Shown here: positions 33,238 to 43,175 of the stretch, one piece after another
Layout of the letters: each line of letters opens with the position of its first letter
How positions within the stretch are numbered: position 1 is the first letter of the stretch
Assembly (NCBI GenBank): GCA_964019165.1
Contig: OZ025280.1
Span: 13,510,428-13,574,427, forward strand
DNA: 64,000 nt
Direction of reading: 5' to 3'
Source of the DNA: Mastigias papua
Lineage: Eukaryota; Cnidaria; Scyphozoa; Rhizostomeae; Mastigiidae
Translations under genes and position numbers: made by a program
Notes under the pieces: model-generated
What the model saw: only the letters and a program-made list of their open reading frames with translations
Databases searched by the model: none
Told to the model about the DNA's origin: nothing

Positions 33238-33500
33238 GTTATAATGTAATTCTATCTCATGATTGGCTCTGTTGCTCTGGAGGAGTACGGGAGAGAGCAT
33301 GGTAGTTCATGTAACCAGTTGTGTGGTGCATTTCTGAATACCAGTCACGTTTTTTGTGCAGCATTTGAAAAGAGATATATGATGTATCTTCACTGGTGTT
33401 TGGTTGCTTTTGTCTTCCATCTGGTGCATTTTCACAATAAGTATTACAAACAATTTCTTTTTGTCTGTTTTTTACTCTTCACTTTAGGGTACTTTCTGGA

Positions 33501-33797
33501 ATGGAAGACAATGTCAGAGATATGCTTACTGACCAAGATATTGAACCATTGCAAACAGTTCTGACCTCTGCTCCTGGCAGTGCTAGAGACACAGGTTTAT
33601 CTGGGCCACATTCAGCAATCATTAATGTACTGAAAACGATGCATGAACACATTATTGTTTCAAACCAACTACTGTCAGGACTTGTTGATAAAGGTCAAAG
33701 TCCATATTCTTGGAAAAGAGAAAGGTCATGTTCTGATTCTGATAATGACAATATAGACCCTGTTTACATGGGATCGGATCCAAAACTATCCGGATAG
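33501..33797 (+). CDS. Small hypothetical ORF, possibly retroelement gag N-terminus
   Basis: A 98-residue frame starts MEDNVRDMLTDQDIEPLQT, with an acidic/serine-rich end (RERSCSDSDNDNIDPVYMG). It has no known domain. The composition resembles the N-terminal part of DIRS or other retroelement gags, but I have no motif to prove it. It lies just after the Gypsy #4 target duplication. Confidence 0.25.
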   Translation: MEDNVRDMLTDQDIEPLQTVLTSAPGSARDTGLSGPHSAIINVLKTMHEHIIVSNQLLSGLVDKGQSPYSWKRERSCSDSDNDNIDPVYMGSDPKLSG

Positions 33798-34179
33798 ATA
33801 AAGGTAAGGATAGGCTTGGCATTTACACAGGACCATGTGTATACGCTATCCAAACACCTGTGTACACAGGTGGATTGGATCCAAATGTGTATAGATAGGA
33901 AATGAGGTTGAAATTCTTATGGAATTGAGGCACTTTCAACATGGCATCAGTTTGGCGCCAAGAGTCAAACTTAAAGTATGTAAACATCATGGATGCATTT
34001 TGAAGGTTGAAAGTTCCTGTGGGGGTTATGATGTCACTTTTATTATACTTCTCTGCCTGTATGCAGTTAGCATGCTATGTTTTTACGCAGCATAGACTAA
34101 GACAAGGTCAGTTACTTGCAAGACTCTTTACTAGTCATTCGGTCGAAACCAAGAAGAATAAATTGATTCTCGCTAATCT

Positions 34180-34845
34180 TTGCCATAAAGGAAAACCACG
34201 GCGCAAACACGAAGATTTTTGGTAAAACCTGGTAGAACTAACGTATGGTGGCTGAATTTTGTGAAAGACATCCTCATTGCAAAAGAATGATCGAAAACTT
34301 CAGAATATCTTGATATAGTTTTTATGCATTATGCAACAAACTGAGGCCTTTCTTGATTAGAAATCGTACAAATATGCACGAACCGTTGTCAGTGGAAAAG
34401 CAAGTAGCTGTCACCCTTTACTACCTGTGCGAAGAGGGAAGGTACAGAAAAGTTGCCAACTCTTTCGGAATTTCCCATGCAACAGTGTCAATTGTAGTCA
34501 GAAGAGTGTGCCTTGTCATAAGCTATGAGTTGGGTCCCAAGTATATAAAGCTGCCAGAAACAAAATCTGAAGTTGAAGCTCTGGTTTCAAACATCTTTAA
34601 GTCTTATGGTTTCCCACAGTGCATGGGTGCAGTAGATGCCACACATGTCTACATTAGACAACCATCAGTGACTCCCACAGATTATTTAAACAGGAAACAT
34701 AGGTGTTCAATTAATATTCAGGCTGTGTGCAAGTTTCGGTACTGTTTCATCAATGTGGTGATAAAGTGGTCTGGTTCTGTTCATCATGCAAGAATTTTCG
34801 CCCATTCTAGAATAAACAACCTGCTATGGATGAGGTTAGATTAGA
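34180..34845 (+). pseudogene. PIF/Harbinger transposase (HARBI1-like), truncated
   Basis: An upstream frame has RFLVKPGRTNVWWLNFVKD. The main frame (34353-34844) has LSVEKQVAVTLYYLCEEGRY, a helix-turn-helix (KVANSFGISHATVSIVVRRV), GPKYIKLP, and the DDE_4 core FPQCMGAVDATHVYIRQP (first aspartate) and NRKHRCSINIQAVC. At the next catalytic position the usual HDAR reads HHAR (SVHHARIF), so the second aspartate is histidine (34785-34787). Sequence ends soon after, at a LINE scrap, so the third acidic residue is missing. It is inactive. Confidence 0.85.
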
Positions 34846-34879
34846 GGAGATTAGAGGCAAGCAAAATGTGAATGTATAA

Positions 34880-35060
34880 AAGGGTGATGCCGATTTAAAA
34901 GTCGAGGCTGACAGAAGTTTGATTAATAACATAACAAAAAGACAGCTAGAATTATTTGGTCATATACTAAGGAAAGATGGTATGGAGAACGTATGCATTA
35001 CTGTGTTCATTGGTGGGAAAGAAGCAGGGGCAGCCAAGTCATTGCAAGTAAAAAGCAGTA
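34880..35060 (+). pseudogene. LINE RT C-terminal scrap
   Basis: SLINNITKRQLELFGHILRK followed by DGMENVCIT and GGKEAGAAK matches the conserved tail of RTE/jockey-like LINE reverse transcriptases (RQL.FFGHI.R..G.E). No other LINE sequence is attached. Confidence 0.7.
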
Positions 35061-35301
35061 ACAGCAGTTTTCTTGAGGATCACTTTTCTAATTTGAACAT
35101 ATTATGATAAGACAAGTTATGGGTAGGGTGATGGACAAGGGATATGCAGATTGTCAGACATCCAGCAAGATGCAACTCTGCTTTGCCTTGTCCATTGTCT
35201 TAGGATGAAGTACTTGGTGTACAGGTACTTGGTGCAGCCTCATAAGTGGAATTAACTTGCTCTTGCAAAATGAGATATATACAAGTGCCATGACACACAG
35301 G

Positions 35302-36538
35302 GCTCATGCCGGTCCTTGAACTCCTTGAAAAGTGCTTGAATGTGACATTTCATTTCAAGGGCACTTGAAACTGTTTACATCATTCAGATCAACAGACAAT
35401 ACAGATAGTTTACAGAAGATCCTAGAAGTAAACGTGCTATATGCCGAGAAATGTTCCATTTTCATTATTCTAGGCTTCCTGGGTATTCACCCATGCACTA
35501 TAATATCCTAAGAGAACTATGAGACATCTGCATACAGTCTGCTTAGCTTATGATTACTCAACTAAACAGTGAGAAAACAACAGAAATCATTGGTGACCTC
35601 TTTCTCAAAACATAACTTTTGACTTTTCTACTATTTCAAACATGTGAAAAACGTTTTATCTCAACATATGGCTTCCATTCGAATGCTTTTGTTATGGAAG
35701 TGTACAAATTGTACTTAACCTAGATTCTTGACAATATACTCAAAGTGATCCTACAAAAAAATATGCTGAGTGGAATGTTGCATGATATCTATCAATATAT
35801 ATATGTATGTCATATTGTGTACTTATTGTTCCAGAGTGATATTTTGCCACAAAATTGCAACATGTAGCGTAGTAGACAACAAATTCCTTCTGCAGGAAAC
35901 TCAAAGATGAGTCTAGAATTTCTGTTTTGAGCAATAACAGACCGAGCCTATCAAGGTATATTGCCGTGGCTCTAGGATTGAGTCATTGGTCAAACTTTGG
36001 CAACTTGGACCTAAAGGTTTCCCAGAGAAAGCAAATTACCCCTGGCATAATTTTTCATACTTTAGCAACTATTTTTGTGTGCTATGAAATGGTGTATGTT
36101 ATTACTATACGTATGTTTTCATCTGCTTCACATTTTGATACCTGTGGAAAAATCACGTTGTCTCCATAGGTAAAACATACCAAACAGCCATATAGTAGTG
36201 CACAATAAAATGACGTTGGCAAGTTCAGAATAGAAGAATTTTAGTCTTGTTTCATGTAAAAGGACCAGAGTTTGAAGCACTGTTAACTTTTAAATCGTTC
36301 TCACACTTTCAATAAATCTGAGAGTCCAAATTCAATACAAACATTAAATTATTACTTTTGTGGCTCTATGTGCATACAGTAAACTGTGTATTAAGTCGTA
36401 ATATTTATTTGAACTTAAAAAACAAGAAATGAAACACCCACAAAGGTAAATTGATTTAAAGATCCGTGAATAGTCCTAGTCCGTGAATAGTCCTTGAAAA
36501 CTCCTTGAATGTGCTTACCAAAATCCTGCACAAGCCAT
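35302..36538. mobile_element. Possible non-autonomous hAT-like element
   Basis: The left end CAGGGCTCATGCCGG and the reverse complement of the right end CATGGCTTGTGCAGG agree at 11 of 15 bases. GACACA lies outside both ends, though not as a clean 8-bp duplication. The words CTTGAA(C/A)TCCTTGAA recur near both ends (35316-35345, 36480-36513). There is no coding sequence. Tentative. Confidence 0.35.
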
Positions 36539-37290
36539 GGACACAAGAATGTGTGTATACAGTTTGCTGTCATAATGATATATAGCATGATAACACCTAC
36601 TTGAAATCACTTAGCCTTACATATTACTTGTCCCATTGATGATCACCATCTTCATTGCATACAAGATAGACATCATCCATGTCATCTTCCAACACCACAG
36701 TCCTGTCTAAAACATTGGGAAAATATACCATCTAAACCAAGTATTAGGTAAGAAGTACAGTAATATGCTAAGGCTGCAGTACTTCAGCTCGATTTACCTT
36801 CTTAGTAAAAACTTCAATTCAAAAAGAAAACAATTAAGCTGTTATCATTTCGAGTTTATAATTTTGTTGTTAATGAAGGAAATAATATTACTTAAGTACC
36901 TTGCAAACTAACCCTTCACAATTGTGTCATATTTACCAGTAATGTCTAAGGTTGACTATGCCTTCATACTTTGGAGCTGCTATTCTAAAATCATAACGTA
37001 ATGTGTTTCACTGCTACTTAGACTACTTTTACCCCCCCCCCACCACATGGGACAAAAGTCTAAAAAGAAAAATATATGGTCCATGTTTTTACAAATATGG
37101 TGACTGCGTAGCAAAACTAAAGTCATTGTATACTATTGAACTAAAATAAAAGGACTTGAACAACAAGTCTATTGTTTCAACATGTGGCCAGATGGCTGCT
37201 ATGAGGACAGACTATGTATGTGTGCAAAGTAAAATGTGCGGGAAAGTTTAACAAAGAACCAGTTACCGAACTAGCTTTGTACCGATCAAA
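36539..37290. other. No recognisable gene; short poly-C run
   Basis: AT-rich sequence with a C-homopolymer at about 37030-37041. No element ends or domains are seen. Confidence 0.5.
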
Positions 37291-38700
37291 ATGCCAATAA
37301 GTTGCGTAGTTTTCAGTTATCTAAAAACCAACTACATTGCGATGAAGAGAAGAAGCACAGAGAAAATTACATAGCATTTCGTCGGTACGTTTTTTGCTTC
37401 AGATCCAAACCAGCGCACTCAGAGGACCAAAAGTCGACTAGGCCCATCAGGCACTTAAATTATATTTTCACGGACGTAGGGCTTCTTTCCTGCGGTGATC
37501 TGACATTTAGCATTACAATAAGCAGATTGGTGAAAAAAAGATGATACAGCTTCATATATGAAAATTTTTTTCATTCATTCTCAAAGCATCAGCAATATAG
37601 GGATACATTAGCAAACAAAAATAAAATTTGAGGTCATGCAAAAATGTGACTTAATATAAGCAGTGGCCCTCAAAATTTTATAACAAATAACAGAATATGA
37701 CAAAGGTACATTACATGGTACATAATCAAATGCATTCAATATTGTCAGGTTTCCTCTAAACATCCAACAATGCTTAAAAAGTGGGAACAAGCAATGAGAA
37801 GGATGAACAAAGATGGGTCTGCGTGGAAAGCAGCATCGTATAGTTTTATCTGCAGTGATCATTTCAGAGCTGCTGACTATATCACACCACCATCACATAG
37901 TGTCAGCTGCCTGCTTAAGCCAACTTCCGTTCCAACTGTATTTCCTGGGTGCCCACGTTACTTGCAACCAAAAGAATGCACAACCCATCCAAGGCCAGGA
38001 AACAAGAGATCTCTTCATCAAATACTAATTTGCCCTCTAAAATAATGAGGATTCATAGCTATTGTAAGACATAGGGTTCAAGACGAGATAATAACCAATG
38101 TAGGCAGTGTGTCAACTACCAACACACCTGCTCATAAGCAAGTTCAAAACAATTAGCTGATGGCAAAATGTAACCAGCAGAAACGTAAGATAAAATCACT
38201 ACGTGAAAGGATTAGAAGATGAGACTCAAAAATCCATGATATGAAGGGATTAATAAACAAACTTAAGAGACAGTTACTGGTGAAAACAGAACAAGCAGCC
38301 TTACTCCATAATCACTTTGGTGATCTGCAGCTATCACTGTGTGACAACAGTATGAAGAATGGAAAGTGCACTCTGAAGAAGTGTAGGTACACACAGGACA
38401 TTAAAAAATTTGTCCTGACACTTTACTTCAACTCAACTTGAGCATATAATTATGTCAGAAGCATCCCTCACCTACCTCATCCAACTATGCTTAGGAAATG
38501 GTCCACTTCAGTCAACTGCCAGCCTCTGTTTTTATCTGAAGTTTTCCAATCACTTGCTGCAGAAGTACAAAAATCAGCTGATAAGAAAGAGTGTGCTTTA
38601 ATACTGAATGGAATGGCATTAAGGAAACAAACCATTTATGATCCTAAAGAGGACAGATAGCTATGGCGGATTATGGTGGTGCAATCCAGAGCCATGTGAC
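37291..38700 (+). pseudogene. P-element/THAP9-like transposase A (decayed)
   Basis: 37291 onward reads MPISCVVFSYLKT, a THAP zinc-finger start in which the second cysteine is replaced by tyrosine. The rest of the THAP domain is at about 37748-37960: LKKWEQAMRRMNKDG, FICSDHFRAADY, LKPTSVPTVFPG. A CAG/G junction at 37748 suggests an intron between the two parts. A coiled coil (IHDMKGLINKLKRQLL) and helix-turn-helix block (IPHLPHPTMLRKWSTSVNC) follow. The start of the P-type catalytic domain is AALILNGMALRKQT-like (CALILNGMALRKQTIYD), with asparagine at 38607-38609 where relatives have aspartate. The remainder is lost. Confidence 0.82.
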
Positions 38701-38959
38701 CCACTAGTTTTCTTACTTGTGGGTTTAGGAGGGCACTGGAAATGTCCTATAGCAATGTGGAGGTGACAGCACCTGTTTTTCTGACGCTCACACTTGTTTC
38801 TGTCATTTTTCAAAGGAGTATGATTGAAAAAAACAAGAGTATGGATATAGTTGCAAAGTTGTTCCGGTACATTTTGGATTGAGGTTTTGTTAACAATACC
38901 TATCTGGGAAAGCGTGGAGGCAGTTTACGTTATCAAAGCTGTATAGAAAATGGTGTTGC

Positions 38960-40390
38960 TGTAGGCCATCAGGCTTTGTGACCTCCAAGATCGTCGTTTC
39001 TTCGCAAGAAATGGGGTCTTTTGTCCCTTCTTTTGTCTGGAGATGTTGAGCTAAACCCCAGGCCAACAACTAGCTTGAAATCAAACAAGCAGCCGGGTAA
39101 TAAAGAGGTTAATACTGACTTTGGTGAGATTTTGTTTCATTTAGAGGAAAAGTTTGATTCTGGCCAAGAAAATATTCTCCGGAATCAGACTTTCCTCAAT
39201 GGAAGCTCAAATCGAAAAATTCAAGCAGAAAATTGAATATTTAAGGACCCAGAATAGTAAACTCGAATCAACTTTAAACTCATTGTCGGAAAGTGTCACT
39301 AATAACTACGACCTCGGGAAAGACCTGCAGTTTCTTCTCGATCAACAAGAGCAGTATTCTCGTAAAAACTCCATACGGATTACTGGCATTACGGAGGAAC
39401 CTGAAGAAAACATTAAAAGTAAGACTATATCTATATTAAACAATGAAATTGATGTAGATATTAATTCAGAGGAAATTGAAATTGTACACTGTGTTGGACG
39501 TGCTCACGATGGCAATCCAAGGAGTATCCTTGTGAAGTTTCTTAGTCACAAGACAAAAGAAATTGTAACAAGGAGGGAAAAGAATGCAAGTAATGTAAAG
39601 ATATTTGAAGATTTAGCACCTGGCATTAAAATGATATGTAATGAGGTGAGTAGACATGGTAGACTTTTAAATATGGACAGCGTTTGGAGAATAGATGGCA
39701 AAATTAAATATTGTTTGCAAATAATCCTCGTACATTAGACATTTGTTCCTACTCCAGCTACCATTGTTTGTTTAATGCAAGACAATAGGGTATCGGCCAG
39801 GATGGAATAGCTAAAAGAAGCCAGCTACCACAAAATAAATCGTCTTGTGTAACCTCAACATATACTCCACATTCTTGCCTGCCTATCCTAACTTCTCTGA
39901 AATTTTCTGTGTGGAACTTTAACGGTTTTAGAAGTTCAAAAGCCTTATCTATTAAGCAGACAGGCTGTGCTTTTTTGACAAAGTGCTAGAAGATAATGAT
40001 TTGATTTGTCTTTCTGAAACATGGCGAGAGCCAAGTGATAAATCTCTTCTAGATATAAGTGACTTTTGCTGAATTTCATGAACCAGGTTGTAAAAACCAT
40101 TTGGGGGTAGACCACCTGGGGGTTTGTCACTTTTAGTTAGGAAGTTTATATTTAAACATCTCTCTGCTATCCTGTCTGATAGCTACCGTTTTTGGTGCAA
40201 ACTCAACAAAGTTGGATTTGGTTGGAAATATGATTTATTCATATGTTTCATTTATATTCCCTCAAGCAGTTCGAGTTTGTTGAGAACAGGACAAGCTCTT
40301 TCATTTGAGACCCTTCAATCAGAATGTTCTCACTACCAACAAACAGGTTGGGTTCTATTCATAGAGTTAGGAAAACTAGAGTGCGAACTG
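38960..40390 (+). pseudogene. CR1/L2-type LINE: ORF1 with 2A-like motif and endonuclease start
   Basis: The frame starts in FLRKKWGLLSLLLSGDVELN, then PRP: a 2A-type translational-skipping motif with a changed residue. After a frameshift ORF1 continues (39154-39738) with a coiled coil (MEAQIEKFKQKIEYLRTQN) and an L1-ORF1-like RNA-binding fold (QYSRKNSIRITGITEEPEE, IEIVHCVGRAHDGNPRSILV). Decayed endonuclease sequence follows in several frames: DNDLICLSETW, GLSLLVRKFIFKH and WCKLNKVGFGWKYDLFI. No RT is present. ORF1 would coat LINE RNA. Confidence 0.8.
39039..39065 (+). other. 2A-like motif GDVELNPRP
   Basis: GDVELNPRP fits the 2A consensus D-V/I-E-x-N-P-G-P except for arginine (AGG, 39060-39062) in place of the glycine at the skipping point. 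It is preceded by a leucine-rich stretch, as in active 2A sequences. 2A motifs at the N-terminus of CR1/L2-like LINEs are known from sea urchin and other invertebrates. Confidence 0.75.
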
Positions 40391-41099
40391 TGACGCTTTG
40401 TATTGGGCGTCAGTGAGCCACCTATTTGTTGCCATAATGGTGGCTATAGAGTGGCGAGTAGATTTATATGCTTTGTAGATTTGAACTGGTAAGTGACAGA
40501 AAAACAAAAAAACCAGTGTTGCTTATTTCTTTGCAGCAAGTAGTGCTGGTAGAGAACCATTTTGTAAGAGGAAAGTGAGAAACTTCACAATACTGGAAAT
40601 TTTATCAAAGTTTTTAGCAGTGATAACCCGGAGTGATGATGGATGATGAGACTGATGTGTGGGGGTGATGGCTCTCTTCCAGCTAAGTTGAATATCTAAA
40701 TAACTGGTATGCCTGACTGCCTGACACCATGATAAGTAAAACAGGTTTTGAAATTGTCACTCTAATTGTGAAGTTATGATCAGCATGATAGTCTGATACT
40801 AAGGAAAATCTAACACAACAGGCCTAGCTAGCTTAAAAACGTAAACAAGGCATACTTAGTGATTCAATTCGTATCAATAACAATATGTTGTTGCTTCAAT
40901 TCTTACCAATAACAAGAGCTGTGAGATTCTGCAAATTTCAGTCATGACAAAAAGTACTGTTTTGGTTAACTTCTGTCTCTTTGACACTCGATTGACTTGA
41001 CAATTCTCTTTGTGTGTATTCTGCTGAATCGATTTACAAAAATATCAATGTAGCAACGAGCAATATTTGATTAATATTGTTATGTGGTCATCTTCCATA
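40391..41099. other. No recognisable gene
   Basis: Short frames only. It may contain the end of transposon B (3' side), but I could not identify terminal repeats. Confidence 0.5.
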
Positions 41100-43150
41100 T
41101 TATTGAGGATGTGTCTCTGCTTTGAGTGTTCTTGTAACATCAAAACACTCTATTTTTAGCTCCTCTACGACTCCAAGGGCAATCCTTTCTTTGCTTTGTT
41201 TTGATGTGTCCTGCCAGTTAACCAGCATCTCTCTGACTAGCTTGTTAGTTCTTTGCACTACCCTAAATAATGAGGAAGAGGGGACAAACAAGTTGCCATA
41301 AGCCTTGAAGGATAGGAGGTTTGTCTTGCTCTTCATATCATGTTGATGGTCAAATGATTGATAAAATGCTGCTGCACACTCGGGGCATTTCATGTTACCA
41401 ACCATTTTCTTTGCAATGAAGCCACCAATATAGAACAAGGCATCATATTTCCAATCATTGGATGATTTTAAAAGATGATAAACAGCAGGATCAACTACTG
41501 TGCTATTTTCAACAGACTCTTGAAATACATCATTGGAAGACTGAATGGAATCTTCACCTATATCAGTGCAATTTGCTGTTCCTGGAGCATCTATATTGTT
41601 CTTTTATAAAAGTGCGCTCTAAGTGCATATTTGAACTCTAAGACATTTGGATTATTGTTCCATCCAAAGCGACCCCTTATCTTACTGAAAACCATGTCCA
41701 ATGAATCTTGAGAGAATCTGTATGTCAAAACATATGGGAATGGATTATTCTCTTGGTACAACAGATGTTTACTTATGGCTAGAACAGACTTTGCTGAAAT
41801 GATAAAGCCAACAATTAATGTTTTCCGTCTTCCTCTGAATAACAAATGATCATCTAGGTCTTTTAACTGCATAAGATAGATTTCAATTTCTTGCATGTAC
41901 ATTTCAATCTCATACATGTCAATGTTTTCTTTTGTTACAGGTTGTTTTGTTGCCTTTCCAAACTTATTTGTACTATTAAGGATGTCGAAGATGTCATTCA
42001 TTTTCTGTATAAAGTTTGTTGTGGCAGCACTATTTTCAAAACCTGGAGTTTTATGTATGACAAGAACTGTATTGCTGCTGCAACAGAAGTGCTTAACGTT
42101 TGAGCAGCAACTTCTCACCTTCATTTTGTGATTTTGCCACTTACTGTGGTGTCCTTTCAACTTGTTTCCTAGATGTAAAATATCTTTTGCTTGAACCTGG
42201 TGTAAATTTACAATATAATCCCACTTGATTGTGTCATTGTGTAAATCTTTGATTATTCCAATATCTGCTAGTGCATTTCTTGCCAGTTTAATCATGTGGC
42301 ATGCATCTAAAATTATATAAATATCTCCCTCTTCTCTACAGGGATGTTTAAAAGAGCCATCAAACTTTGAACGTATTTTGCACCCCAGTCTATCTGCGGT
42401 GGTTACGTTTTTTGATGTGCCATCAAAAATCACTGCATGAACATCAAGATAGGACTCTGTTAGAAATTGTATAGATTCCCAAATAATCTGTGCTTGGATA
42501 TCTGCATTGATGCTGTTGGTTAGAAAGTATGCAATAGGGTATTGCCACTGTTCTTTCAAACCAACTACCATTACAGCAAGGACATGGTTAGCTGTGTTTT
42601 CATTTGCTTCACCCTGGATGCTTCCATGGTCAACATTGCCAACAATCCTCCCAGATTTTTTTTCAACCAATGTTTGTGCTTTGAAAGCCATTTCATCTAG
42701 GATAATAATGCAGTCCCGGTGATCAGGTTTAACAAGATCCATGAGTGATCTTATGACTTGCATCAAGAAGCCCAGGCTCTGCTTCAACATTGGCTGCCCA
42801 ATTTCTGATTGTTGATAGGCTTGGTAGACAGAGAGCTTTCCATACAAATCTGTAACCCCTTGGGCTGTAGTAATGAAGGGTTACAGCACATTCTTTCATA
42901 GATTTGTCATATCTACGACCTGTGTTCCTATCATTGTTCCTTGATTGGGTTTTAAATAGATCTGTTGTCATTTCATTACAGTTTTGCACAAAAACTTCTG
43001 CACTGTCATTTGAAAGGTATTTGTAACTATGTAGTTTTTTTATCAGACAGTGTATTGTTGTTGTGTTACGGATTATTTGTGCTTGTAATCGTTTGATCTG
43101 TTTATTTTTCTTTTGAGACCAAATAGTGTGTATCTCTACATGGGCAAAAA
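41100..43150 (-). pseudogene. P-element/THAP9-like transposase B, near-complete catalytic region
   Basis: Reading leftward from 43150: a basic coiled coil, a helix-turn-helix block (KECAVTLHYYSPRGYRFVW, LPSLSTIRNWAANVEAEPG), then after one frameshift a 418-residue frame (42847-41591). It contains CIIILDEMAFKAQTLVEKK (first aspartate), HVLAVMVVGLKEQWQYPIAY, AVIFDGTSKNVTTADRLGC (second aspartate), the GTP-binding-type insertion (IYIILDACHMIKLARNALAD) and the signature YRFSQDSLDMVFSKIRGRFG. A C-terminal zinc-like part lies in another frame (FYIGGFIAKKMVGNMKCPEC, 41438-41100). Relatives are the P element and human THAP9. The THAP domain was not found upstream. Confidence 0.88.
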
Positions 43151-43175
43151 ATGATAAAATTCTGAGATGGGTGGT

